Assembly (NCBI GenBank): GCA_018267915.1
Contig: JAFDXN010000031.1
Location: 1 to 64,000, forward strand
Direction: 5' to 3'
DNA from: Bacteroidota bacterium
Lineage (GTDB): Bacteria; Bacteroidota; Bacteroidia; Chitinophagales; Chitinophagaceae
DNA: 64,000 nucleotides
A program made the translations under genes and the position numbers. The notes below the pieces were generated by a model. It was not told the DNA's origin. It worked only from the letters and a program-made list of their open reading frames with translations, and ran no database searches. Each line of letters begins with the position of its first letter. The first letter of the stretch is position 1. Shown here piece after piece: positions 28,091 through 37,300 of this stretch.

Positions 28091-28797
28091 TGAACTCGAT
28101 GCAGCAGATCAAAGATAAATTTCAAGGACAGTTTCTCGTTGGCCCGGAAGAGCTGGAGAGAAAGCTGGCTGGTATTAAGGCGTTTGTTTTTGATTGGGAC
28201 GGCGTTTTTAACAGTGGTGTGAAGGATGAGCAAGGTTCCAGCTCTTTTAACGAGGTGGACTCTATGGCCATCAATATGCTGCGCTTCAATTATTATCTGC
28301 GTACAGGCAGCGTTCCTGTTACAGGCGTAATTTCAGGAGAAAAGAATAGTATTTCTTTCCAGTATGCCGAACGCGAACATTTTCATTCTGTCTATTATAA
28401 GATACTATACAAGGTTGATGCGCTGCACCACCTGTGTAACAGGTATAATATCGTTCCCGGCGAGGTGGCTTTTTTCTACGACGACATACTGGATATGGCG
28501 CCTGCTGCGCTGTGCGGCTTACGTATCATGGTGGGCCGTCCATGCAATCCGCTTTTCACTGAGCTGGTAAAAGAAAAGCAGTTGGCTGATTACATTACAA
28601 CAGCTGATGGCGGACACTATGCGATACGGGAAGCTGCAGAATTGTTGTTGGGCCTGACCGGTCAATATAAGGATACGGTTCTCCAGCGTTCTGACTTCAG
28701 TGCCGACTACCAGAAATATCTTAAAATGAGGAACGAACCTAAGCCTGCCTATTACACCACTTCAGGATCTGTAATTAAAGAACTAAGGCCTCAATGA
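28090..28797 (+). CDS. kdsC: KdsC-like HAD phosphatase (Kdo-8-phosphate phosphatase)
   Basis: A 235-residue haloacid dehalogenase-family phosphatase predicted to remove the phosphate from Kdo 8-phosphate. Motif I is FVFDWDGVFNSG, with the nucleophile and acid/base aspartates. Motif II is VISGEKN, motif IV is FFYDDILDMAP, and GGHYAIREAAELLLG matches the C-terminal loop of KdsC. It has about 30 extra residues at the N-terminus and a C-terminal extension of about 45 beyond the usual KdsC core, and motif II and the region around YAEREHFHSVYYKI are divergent. It overlaps its upstream neighbour by 1 base and kdsB by 4 (ATGA at 28794). Confidence 0.83.
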   Translation: MNSMQQIKDKFQGQFLVGPEELERKLAGIKAFVFDWDGVFNSGVKDEQGSSSFNEVDSMAINMLRFNYYLRTGSVPVTGVISGEKNSISFQYAEREHFHSVYYKILYKVDALHHLCNRYNIVPGEVAFFYDDILDMAPAALCGLRIMVGRPCNPLFTELVKEKQLADYITTADGGHYAIREAAELLLGLTGQYKDTVLQRSDFSADYQKYLKMRNEPKPAYYTTSGSVIKELRPQ

Positions 28798-29537
28798 TAG
28801 TTGGCATCATCCCCGCACGCTATGCATCCACCCGCTTTCCCGGTAAGCCGCTGATCGACATTCGGGGTAAGAGCATGATACAGCGAGTGTACGAGCGTGT
28901 ATCGGCAAGTAAATCATTGGATAAGGTGGTGGTAGCGACTGACGATGAAAGAATACATGCCCATGTAGCTGCCTTTGGTGGGACGGCAATGATGACAGCA
29001 AAGCATCACCCAAGTGGTACAGATCGCTGTTGGGAAGCCCTGCAACAGTTAGGCGGCGATTACGACTACGTGATCAATATACAAGGCGATGAGCCTTTTA
29101 TTGAGCCCACGCAAATTGATGAACTGGCTACGGTATTACAAGATCATGGTGTGGAACTGGCCACCCAGATGATCCCGATTAACAGTCACGAAATGCTGTT
29201 CGACAAGGGGGAAGTGAAAATTGTGCTGAACGATAAAGACGAAGCGCTTTACTTCAGCCGGAACGTGATACCGTTTATTAAAGGGGTGGAAGAAACTGAA
29301 TGGCATAAGCACCATAAATATTACAGGCATGTAGGCATGTATGCTTATAGAAAAGACATTCTCGAACAAATAACTAAACTTCCTGTGTCTGCCTTAGAGA
29401 AGGCAGAATCGCTGGAGCAACTTCGCTGGTTGGAACATGGCTTCAGGATCAAGTGCGTAGTCACCGAATATGAAAGTCATTGCATAGATATCCCGGAAGA
29501 TGTAGCGAAGGTGCTAGGTCTTATGGGACTGAAATAA
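28794..29537 (+). CDS. kdsB: CMP-Kdo (or CMP-Kdo8N) cytidylyltransferase
   Basis: KdsB activates the octulosonate with CTP for transfer to lipid A. The 247-residue protein has the family start GIIPARYASTRFPGKPL (CTP-binding loop), HPSGTDRCWEA, NIQGDEPF and a C-terminal ESLEQLRWLEHG. Because kdnA and kdnB are in the same operon, this enzyme may prefer Kdo8N, as reported for Shewanella KdsB; that is an inference. Its start overlaps the kdsC-like stop. A hairpin terminator follows directly after the stop. Confidence 0.95.
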   Translation: MIVGIIPARYASTRFPGKPLIDIRGKSMIQRVYERVSASKSLDKVVVATDDERIHAHVAAFGGTAMMTAKHHPSGTDRCWEALQQLGGDYDYVINIQGDEPFIEPTQIDELATVLQDHGVELATQMIPINSHEMLFDKGEVKIVLNDKDEALYFSRNVIPFIKGVEETEWHKHHKYYRHVGMYAYRKDILEQITKLPVSALEKAESLEQLRWLEHGFRIKCVVTEYESHCIDIPEDVAKVLGLMGLK

Positions 29538-29567
29538 AGAAATCCCGTCATCAGGCGGGACTTCTTT
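29538..29567. terminator. bidirectional hairpin between kdsB and the T9SS protein gene
   Basis: agaaatcccg (29538-29547) pairs with cgggacttct (29556-29565) around a short loop, with one mismatch, flanked by A/T-rich runs. It can end transcription of kdsB and of the convergent gene. Confidence 0.6.
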
Positions 29568-29583
29568 ATAAATTCTATAAATC

Positions 29584-30498
29584 TTATTTCTTTACAAATT
29601 GCAGTTTGGCAAGTTGGCTGCCTTTATTATCAGTTACAACTGCATAGTATGTTCCTGCGCTAAGTGAAGTGATGTCGATATTGACATTTTTAGAGGAATC
29701 TTTGGTATTGTATACAAGTTGGCCGACCGCATTGTAAATAGCGATCGCTTTATTGCCTGTTGCTTCACCTGAGATGACGATGTTTGTATTAGCCGGATTG
29801 GGGTATAAGCTATATTGGACGGTGGTAGCTGCAATCTCGTTAACGGCAGTAGTGGTAAGTGTGTCCCCTTCAACCGTAATGTTGTCAAATCTGTTATTAC
29901 CGCTTGTGCCGGTGTTAGGCGTGCCGAGGGTAATACGGAATACCAGCTTGGGGTTGTTCTTAATAAGCGTGTCTGTAGCGCTGTTCATGTTAATTGTAAC
30001 CAGGGTCCAGGCAGTCGTAGGCTGGTACGAGGTCATTGACAGGCCGGTCGTTTTCCAGGTTGAACCGCTGTCTGTACTATACTGGAAATTCTGCGTGCTG
30101 GGGCCATTGTTTGATTTTTGGGTAACGAATTTCAACATCAGGTTCTTATATCCTGCCGAGGGAATGTACCAACGGCACTCCATGCTGTCGTTTGGATTGC
30201 GAAGCCTCATTCCATAGTGTGGGCCCCCCACCGGGTCGGCACTCATTCTTACGTTCAAAAGCGTATCACCGGGTGCGTAACTGTCTACATAGCCGGTGTC
30301 AGCACCTGCGCCGGGTACAGCCACGTTCACTATTTTGGCGCCGCCGATTGTTGAATAATCCGCCACCAGATTGTTAACGTGCACTCCTGTGTCAATGTTG
30401 TTAAAGTGCCAGTAATGGATCAGGATAGGTGTGGCTGATATCCTGCCTGCGGTGCCCAGCAAAACGCTAAGCAAGAAAAATAGTAGATTTTTTTTCAT
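29584..30498 (-). CDS. secreted protein with type A T9SS sorting domain
   Basis: A 304-residue exported protein. The signal peptide (KKNLLFFLLSVLLGTAGRISA) is followed by a beta-sandwich-like region of about 190 residues with an opening LIHYWHFNN, seen in many Bacteroidota secreted proteins. The C-terminal 80 residues (YSLYPNPANTNIVISG ... IAIYNAVGQLVYNTK ... LSAGTYYAVVTDNKGSQLAKLQFVKK) are a typical type A sorting domain. No catalytic motif is seen. It should be a substrate of the PorU/PorV system encoded 3-8 kb away. Confidence 0.88.
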   Translation of the reverse strand: MKKNLLFFLLSVLLGTAGRISATPILIHYWHFNNIDTGVHVNNLVADYSTIGGAKIVNVAVPGAGADTGYVDSYAPGDTLLNVRMSADPVGGPHYGMRLRNPNDSMECRWYIPSAGYKNLMLKFVTQKSNNGPSTQNFQYSTDSGSTWKTTGLSMTSYQPTTAWTLVTINMNSATDTLIKNNPKLVFRITLGTPNTGTSGNNRFDNITVEGDTLTTTAVNEIAATTVQYSLYPNPANTNIVISGEATGNKAIAIYNAVGQLVYNTKDSSKNVNIDITSLSAGTYYAVVTDNKGSQLAKLQFVKK

Positions 30499-30630
30499 TG
30501 GGTTATTTTAATTTGATGTAAAGGAAGCAATGAAAAGCAAGGCTTAAGTTACGTCATTATTATCTTATTGTTAAGTGCCTATTGTTCAATAATAATGTTT
30601 TTCTGCCTATTTTCATTCAAACTAAAGCAC

Positions 30631-31203
30631 ATGCCATATATACCACTCGAGGCGCACCTGCCGGGTATCACGGGTCTTCTTGAATATAGCCCGGAGAGTG
30701 GGGAGCCGATCCGCGAGCTGACCCAGGTATTGTTAAGGGGTCCATCCACGCTGACAGAGGGGGAGCGGGAACTGATAGCAACTGCGGTTTCCCACCGCAA
30801 TGCCTGCCGTTTTTGCACCACCGCGCACACGGCCATCGCTGATGTTTTGTTTGGTGAACATGAAACTTCCGCAAAAGTGAAAGAGAATATTATGACTGCC
30901 CCTGTAAGCGGCAAAATGAAGGCGCTGCTGACCATAGCCCTGCAGGTAGCGGAGAGTGGGAAAAGCGTGACGGCAGGATCTATCCAAAGAGCGAAAGACG
31001 AGGGCGCGATAGATGTGGAGATACATGACACCGTACTGATCGCTTCGCTGTTCTGTTTATACAACCGTTATGTTGATGGCCTTGCTACGGTGACGCCGAA
31101 CAACCCTGACTTTTACGAGGGCATGGCCAATCGCTTAAAAGAGCACGGCTATGTTCGTCTCGAGGAAGGCTACGATCATTTAAAAGGACAGCATATAGAA
31201 TAA
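30631..31203 (+). CDS. AhpD-like carboxymuconolactone decarboxylase-family protein (copy 1)
   Basis: A 190-residue all-helical protein of the AhpD/CMD fold ('peroxidase-related enzyme' group). The redox motif is CRFCTTAH, a CxxC with a histidine four residues on, as in AhpD-type alkylhydroperoxidases. I use the ATG at 30631 (MPYIPLEAHLPG), because the second copy at 32448 begins the same way (MPYIDLEEGVPG); the frame opens at 30568. Its stop overlaps the MFS transporter start (taatg), so the genes are coupled. The substrate is unknown. Confidence 0.85.
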   Translation: MPYIPLEAHLPGITGLLEYSPESGEPIRELTQVLLRGPSTLTEGERELIATAVSHRNACRFCTTAHTAIADVLFGEHETSAKVKENIMTAPVSGKMKALLTIALQVAESGKSVTAGSIQRAKDEGAIDVEIHDTVLIASLFCLYNRYVDGLATVTPNNPDFYEGMANRLKEHGYVRLEEGYDHLKGQHIE

Positions 31204-32435
31204 TGTCTGCTTCTCCCACCAATACTGCTAAGATCACACCCGGAAAGCTACACGCTTCCTTCGTCATCTGCTTTATTGCAACTGCCATCTGTGGTTCGGT
31301 ATCTACGCTCATGTCCAATTATCTTCCGGTTGCCGTCAAAGATATTGTCGGTGATGTGAGTGGCCAGGAATACAATAGTATCAGTGCACTTATTAATGCC
31401 CTTTTCCTATATGGCTGGATGCTGGGCGGAATAGCCTGGGGTGTCTTGTGTGACAGGATCGGAAGGGCGAAGGCGGTTATATTTTGTACGGCATTCTACG
31501 CGATATTTACAGTTCTTACAGGCTACGCAAGCACATGGTTTTGGGTGGTTGTGTGCCGGTTTTTGTCGGGCTTCGGGGTAGGCGGTGTTTTGCTTACAAC
31601 TAACGTGTTAATCCTTGAGATCTGGCCAGCAAAGAGAAGGACAGTAGCCGTCGGCATGCTGTCCATCTCGTTCCCGGTCGGCATTATTTCCGCAGGATTT
31701 ATAAAGTATATGGTATCGGGCTGGCGGCAGGCCTTCAGTATTGGTTTCATCCCCTTATTGCTGGCCCTTGTTGCTTTTGGATTATTAAGCGAGTCGGGGC
31801 GTTGGATAGAAAGCAAAGGCCCCAAAACGGCGATAGACGACATAGATAAAGACCCGCATTACAGGAGAAACCTGGCTGCTGGCTCAGTCATATTCGGAGG
31901 CATGCTTATTGGCATGTGGGCTATTTTCTCCTGGTTGCCTACCTGGGTGCAGATTATCAGCCACAAAGCTGACGCACAGCACGAGATAGGCATCAGCATG
32001 ATGTTGATCGGCCTGGGTGGTTTGTCCGGTGGTTTTGTTTCTGGTTGGGTAGTGAATGCGATGGGCCTTAAGAGAACTATGATGCTGTGTTTTATTGCCT
32101 GCTTTGTAATGGTCTTTTGTCTTTTTAAGCTGAATAACTCGTTCGGCGGACCAGTCTTACCTGAGATAGCTATACTTGCCATATTCTTTGGCATCAGCCA
32201 GGGGGCATTCTCAGTATATATACCCCAGCTATTCCGCACATCGCTCAGGGCCTATGGCACAGGTATCTGTTTTAATGTTGGCCGTCTTTTCACAGCAACA
32301 GTAGTCTTCTTTATCGGTGCACTGGCGCGCTTTTTTGGTGGCTATGGTAACAGTATTTTTGCTTTTTCATTTGTATTTTTATTAGGCTTGATAACCACCT
32401 ATTTTTCCAGGGAGGGTGAAGCCAATCATCTTTAA
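31203..32435 (+). CDS. major facilitator superfamily transporter
   Basis: A 410-residue 12-helix MFS carrier of the sugar/aromatic-acid:proton symporter type. The loop 2-3 motif A is present as GVLCDRIGRAKAV and the matching second-half loop as GWVVNAMGLKRTMM. The cytosolic centre (SESGRWIESKGPKTAIDDIDKDPHYRRN) divides two six-helix halves. Substrate is not predictable. It lies between two AhpD-like genes and overlaps the first, suggesting import or export of a compound processed or detoxified by them (inference). Confidence 0.88.
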   Translation: MSASPTNTAKITPGKLHASFVICFIATAICGSVSTLMSNYLPVAVKDIVGDVSGQEYNSISALINALFLYGWMLGGIAWGVLCDRIGRAKAVIFCTAFYAIFTVLTGYASTWFWVVVCRFLSGFGVGGVLLTTNVLILEIWPAKRRTVAVGMLSISFPVGIISAGFIKYMVSGWRQAFSIGFIPLLLALVAFGLLSESGRWIESKGPKTAIDDIDKDPHYRRNLAAGSVIFGGMLIGMWAIFSWLPTWVQIISHKADAQHEIGISMMLIGLGGLSGGFVSGWVVNAMGLKRTMMLCFIACFVMVFCLFKLNNSFGGPVLPEIAILAIFFGISQGAFSVYIPQLFRTSLRAYGTGICFNVGRLFTATVVFFIGALARFFGGYGNSIFAFSFVFLLGLITTYFSREGEANHL

Positions 32436-32447
32436 AAATCAATCTGC

Positions 32448-32996
32448 ATGCCATATATAGATTTGGAAGAAGGGGTGCCCGGCATCAGGAGCCTGGCACT
32501 ATACAGACCTGAAACCGGCGAGCATTTATACAATCTCGCCAGGGTGCTGTTGCGCGGCGCGTCCACGCTAAGCGAGGGGGAACGCGAACTTATAGGCGCT
32601 TATGTGTCATACCGTAACAACTGCGTGTTCTGCGCGAATAGCCATGCCGCCGCTGCGCGCTGCCTGTATGGAGATAATGAGCAGTTGGTCGATGAGGTGC
32701 TACGAGATATGAATGCTGCCCATATCAGCGATAAGCTTAAGGCCTTGTTGAATATCGCGGGCAAAGTGCAGATACTCGGTAAAGAAGTAAAACCCGAAGA
32801 TGTAGCTGCCGCCCGCGCGCAAGGAGCTACCGACCGGGAGATACACGATACTGTATTGATAGCGGCTACTTTCTCAATGTTCAACCGCTATGTGGATGGC
32901 CTTGCGACATTTACGCCCACCGACGATGAAGCATACGCCGAGATGGGAAAGCGCATGGTAGAAAAGAACTATCAAATGCCGGTGAAGGAAAGCTGA
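32448..32996 (+). CDS. AhpD-like carboxymuconolactone decarboxylase-family protein (copy 2)
   Basis: A 182-residue paralogue of the protein at 30631. It shares the layout RVLLRGASTLSEGERELIGAYVS / IHDTVLIAATFSMFNRYVDGLATFTP and the redox motif CVFCANSH. The shared residues run along the entire length, so the pair arose by duplication and diverged around an MFS gene. It starts 12 bases after the MFS stop and ends at a strong terminator. Confidence 0.85.
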   Translation: MPYIDLEEGVPGIRSLALYRPETGEHLYNLARVLLRGASTLSEGERELIGAYVSYRNNCVFCANSHAAAARCLYGDNEQLVDEVLRDMNAAHISDKLKALLNIAGKVQILGKEVKPEDVAAARAQGATDREIHDTVLIAATFSMFNRYVDGLATFTPTDDEAYAEMGKRMVEKNYQMPVKES

Positions 32997-33018
32997 AAAC
33001 TTCACGGTTTTTCAAAAT

Positions 33019-33052
33019 AAAAAAAGCATGGCTTTTGCCATGCTTTTTTTAT
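33019..33052. terminator. strong bidirectional terminator
   Basis: A perfect 12-bp stem (aaaaagcatggc 33021-33032 / gccatgcttttt 33037-33048) with a tttt loop and A/T runs on both sides. It serves both the AhpD/MFS operon and the convergent porV gene. Confidence 0.88.
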
Positions 33053-33067
33053 ATCATGCAAGCAATA

Positions 33068-34276
33068 CTATTCGTCGCTGCTGCTGCCTTCGCTTTTGGT
33101 GGGCTGATCAAATTCAAACATCAATGAGAAGCGGAGCGTGTTTGACAGCGGGTTGCGATTGATGCCCGAACCTGAAGGGACCAGGTACGCAACATTCAAG
33201 GCAAAAACGTTATAGCGAACACCTATGCCGCAGGTAAAATATTTGCGGTCGCCTTTTGTTTTGGGCTCATAGAAATAGCCTGCACGAACCGCAAACTGGT
33301 TCTGATACCAATATTCAAGACCGGCAGAGATGTCTATCTCCTTCAGTTCCTCGCTGAAGCCACCCGGTGCATCGCCGAAGGAACCCAGCATACCTGATAC
33401 TACACCTTTGTCAGGATAGTACTGGTTGCCCGCTGCATCATATTGAGGACTGGGAACCAGTAATTTGTTGAAGTCTAAAGCCGCCGTGATCTTATTGTAA
33501 GCATCGGCCTGGTAAGTGAAGGCGCCACCTATACCAAGATTGATGGGTATAAAATCTTTGTGTGTCGAATTGTAGGCAATTTTTGAACCCGCATTAGTGA
33601 GCGCTGCACCAAGTGCAATGGTCGTTTTACGATCTTCTTCAAGTTCGGTCGTCTTGTTGAAATATACGCCGATGTCAGCACCGAAGGCATTACCGGGCTT
33701 GTAATCCGAAAAGTTACTCAGCCCGCTAATGATAGCCGAGTGAATGTACCGGAAGCTCAAGCCCGTTGACAAGTAAGGCGACAAACGACGCGAATAACCG
33801 AGATCGAACGAGTACTCCCTCGGCTTGCCGGTACCTAGTGAATTGGCATTGATGTCGGTATAGTTGATATCGCCAAGCGAGAAGTAACGCATCGACATGC
33901 TGATAGCCTGGTTGTTATCCTGGCCAAATTTAGCATAGCCTGCTATATAGGCAAGAAAGATATCTGGCACCAGATCTTTAAGCCATGGGGTGTAAGTAAC
34001 AGATATACCATATTTTTTTTCAGCAAATGGAATCTTGCCAACATTCCAGAATTGTGCGTTGGCATCTGGTGTAGTCGCAAGCCCTACATCACCCATCGAC
34101 CCGGCCCTTGCATCGGGCGATATTCTCAGAAAAGGTACTGCAGTAGTGATCGTATTAACGGTGCCATTCAGGTTAACACCTGATGATGTAGCACCGCCAC
34201 TGTTTTGGGCATACAGCCCGGTACTCAGGAAGCTGGTTATTACACTTAATCCTATAAAAGCAAAACGTTTTGCCAT
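33068..34276 (-). CDS. porV: type IX secretion outer-membrane protein PorV
   Basis: PorV is the outer-membrane beta-barrel that shuttles CTD-bearing cargo from the translocon to the PorU sortase. The 402-residue protein has a signal peptide ending at LYA before QNSGG, the conserved plug-like opening TAVPFLRISPDARAGSMGDVGLATTPDANAQFWN, and alternating barrel strands to a final LRFSLMFEF. Together with porU upstream on the same strand and gldJ opposite, it forms the conserved porV-porU-gldJ group of Bacteroidota. It lies 99 bases after the porU start region and may be read from the porU side or its own promoter. Confidence 0.93.
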   Translation of the reverse strand: MAKRFAFIGLSVITSFLSTGLYAQNSGGATSSGVNLNGTVNTITTAVPFLRISPDARAGSMGDVGLATTPDANAQFWNVGKIPFAEKKYGISVTYTPWLKDLVPDIFLAYIAGYAKFGQDNNQAISMSMRYFSLGDINYTDINANSLGTGKPREYSFDLGYSRRLSPYLSTGLSFRYIHSAIISGLSNFSDYKPGNAFGADIGVYFNKTTELEEDRKTTIALGAALTNAGSKIAYNSTHKDFIPINLGIGGAFTYQADAYNKITAALDFNKLLVPSPQYDAAGNQYYPDKGVVSGMLGSFGDAPGGFSEELKEIDISAGLEYWYQNQFAVRAGYFYEPKTKGDRKYFTCGIGVRYNVFALNVAYLVPSGSGINRNPLSNTLRFSLMFEFDQPTKSEGSSSDE

Positions 34277-34375
34277 TCTAATATATTATTTATTTAAAAC
34301 TATTTATCCGTTTTGTGGTTTGCAATATTACGCCTTAATTGTCTAATAAAGCGGCGTCCCGTTACATATTTACTA

Positions 34376-37300
34376 TTAACGCAGTAGAACCAGTTTTTGG
34401 TATGCCGAACTGTGGGCACCTGTAGCGGTAGCAATATTTACCCTGTATACATATACGCCCGCAGGTAATTTCGCTCCCCCATCACTCGTGCCGTCCCATG
34501 TAATATCATTACTGCGACTGTTGCTGGGCGTGAAGCTCTGCCTGATCTTGCGAACCGGTTGACCGGCTGTGTTATATATATTGATCTCTACATCAAGTGC
34601 CTCGTTGGGATGGTTGTGTTCAAAGAAGAAATGGGTGACATCCTTGAAAGGGTTAGGGTAGTTGATAAGATCTTGAACCTGCACTATGTCGCCATCCACT
34701 ACTTCAAAGTTCACAACCCCTTCGCCGGAGTTGTTGTTTACGTCCCAGGCCTTTACGGTAATTGTGTGCTTACCAACAGGCAGGCCATTGAGCGGAAAGT
34801 AAACATAGCCTCTTTTATAAGTATTGGCCTCAGTCTCATAATAATCGTTTAATACATAGGGGTTCTGGATGTTACCGTCCAAAACTGCTGTAAGGTCGTG
34901 TCCCACTGCATTGCCGGATACATTGATGCCCGTTTCGTCGGCAAGTGCAACGTACAAGAGTGTGTTAGAACCTGTAATACCTCCGTCTTTGAACAGGCTA
35001 TCCCCTATATACGGCTTTACTATCGGCGCATCATTGTCAGTAACGGGATTGTCTGAATACCCGCCCACCACAAATGATGTATCTGCTCCGGCTGCATCAG
35101 TAACGCCATTGTCGGCGTAGGAGCTCAGTTTTCCTTTCCCGTAATCGTAGTTAATATCTTTCGGTGTAATGAAGGTGTAAGAGAACTGTCCATTGGTCAC
35201 GGTTGCCTTGCCCTTGTATATGATATTGTTCTGAGTCTGGAAAGATTTGGCGCCATAATAAGTAGTTACATCGGTTGTTGCCGGCTTATCATAAAAAGCG
35301 ACGGACAATTTGCCGTTGAAATCACTCAACAGCTCATTGTTATCGCCCCGCACACTGCCGTAAACTACGTACGAGCCAAGAGCGCTTACCGTATCAACAG
35401 ATTGGGAGTTGCTGTTTTTGATAGAGTCGGTAACGATCCGGTATTGTGGAAAGTCGGGCAGCAGGGCGGGGTCGCCCAGCAAGGCAAACTTCCTGAAGTT
35501 GATCAGGGTGCCGGCATCAGTATTGGCGTTCGCATAGGTCTCATTTTTTCCAATACGGAATGCATCGCCAAAGCGGTGCCATTTGTTATTGGGCAGGTGG
35601 GTAAATTGTGTCCTGAGGAAAGCCTCATTTAGCACCCTGTTCGAATATTGGTATACGAGCTGCGTCGTTGTAAGACCAACTATCGCGCCGCCATTGTGCT
35701 TCAACACCAGGGCTTCTCCCGCCGATACAAATGTGGGTTGATCAAAACGCCCGAAATCACAAGTAGCTGTCACCATGAAGGGCAAATGATCAAAATTGGT
35801 CCACAAGTTATAATCGTCGGGAGTCAGGATCCTTTTAGCTGACCATACGGACGTATTACCATGGCCGCTGTAATTAACCATGAAGACACCCTTATATATC
35901 TGGTCGTTGATGATCTTGTTAGCTTGAGGGCATCTTGCTCCACCTGGTGTAGACACTGAGGGTAATGCATCTAAGTAAACTTTGGTCTCATTATATAGAT
36001 CATTACTTTGGTCCTCTATGGTTTTTGACATCAGTTCGCCATCGTCCATATGTGGCCCGGCACCATCTTCATTATCCGCAACAATCATCGCCTGCAGTCT
36101 CCACGGGCCTAGCGAAGCTGCGCTCTTGTAATGAACAATTTTATTTACCGCAGCCAGCGCATCTGCTTCGCTGTTTACAGGCAATCGGCCTATGCCGATA
36201 TCCAGTGTGTTAGCAATTCCGCTACCGCTTATGTTTTCATTGTCATCAAGGAAGCCAAAGAAATCGTCATTGCAATAACTGTTTACCAGGTAGTGCGACT
36301 CTTCCGATTCGTAGACTGGTACGTAATTACTGTTGTTCGATATCCTGTTCTTATAGTCATAAGAAGCATCGCCTATCAGTAGCAGGTATTTGGGCATTTC
36401 GGTAGTGTCGTTGCCTGCTCTTTTGTAGAACATGCGTGCGAAATCGCGTATTGCGCTGATATCCTGCGAACCGGATGAGAATTCATTATACACCTGGCCA
36501 ATGGTAACTACCGCTGCGCGCATATTGTCTTGCTGCCTGTGGAAGTCTGCAATTTGGTTGGCAGCGTCCAGGAAATCAGGATGCGTAACGATCAGCAGGT
36601 CCTTTTGAGATAAACCATGGAGATTTTGATTGTCCACCTTGCCCACATAAGCAGGCACATCGAGTTGTGTACTGTTAAATGCAGCGAACTGGTGTAGCGT
36701 ATCGGCATACTGTGAGAAGCTATAAGTACTGCCCGATAAAGTACCGGCCATTTTTACCGGCAGTTGCGGATTTGTTACATCCCACACTTGTGTATTGCTG
36801 TTTGCATTGCCCACAAGGTAGGACGCTTTATTGCCGGCCCCAACACTATTCAGGTCGCGAAAGGAAAACTGGCTGCCGCTGAAGCCCAGTACCCTGCGGG
36901 TGTTGATCTCTATATAATCCAGGTATGCATGATCGTCCGTTGATGAAGGGTAGTATGTCAGGTTTACTGTAGTGTTACCACTTGCCGGCATCGTAAAGTC
37001 GCTGCTCCTTTGCAATATTGCATCCATTTCGTCATTTTGGCCAGCCTGAGCCTCGAACAAGACAGTGCTTTTAGGATTGCCGTTCACAGTAACTGTGATC
37101 TTATCTGTTACTGCTGCGGAACGCGACCCCACTACTATGTGGAATCTTGCCGAGTCGCTGGTGTTGCCGAGATCGAAAGTGAAAGAATTGTTCACTTGTT
37201 TTCCCGGGCCGCTGCTAAATTCTTCACCCCACCATTGCTTGCCAAAGCCGCCCATATTAAACAGGTCCTGCTCGTGCAAGGCAAAATCGTTGTAACTATT

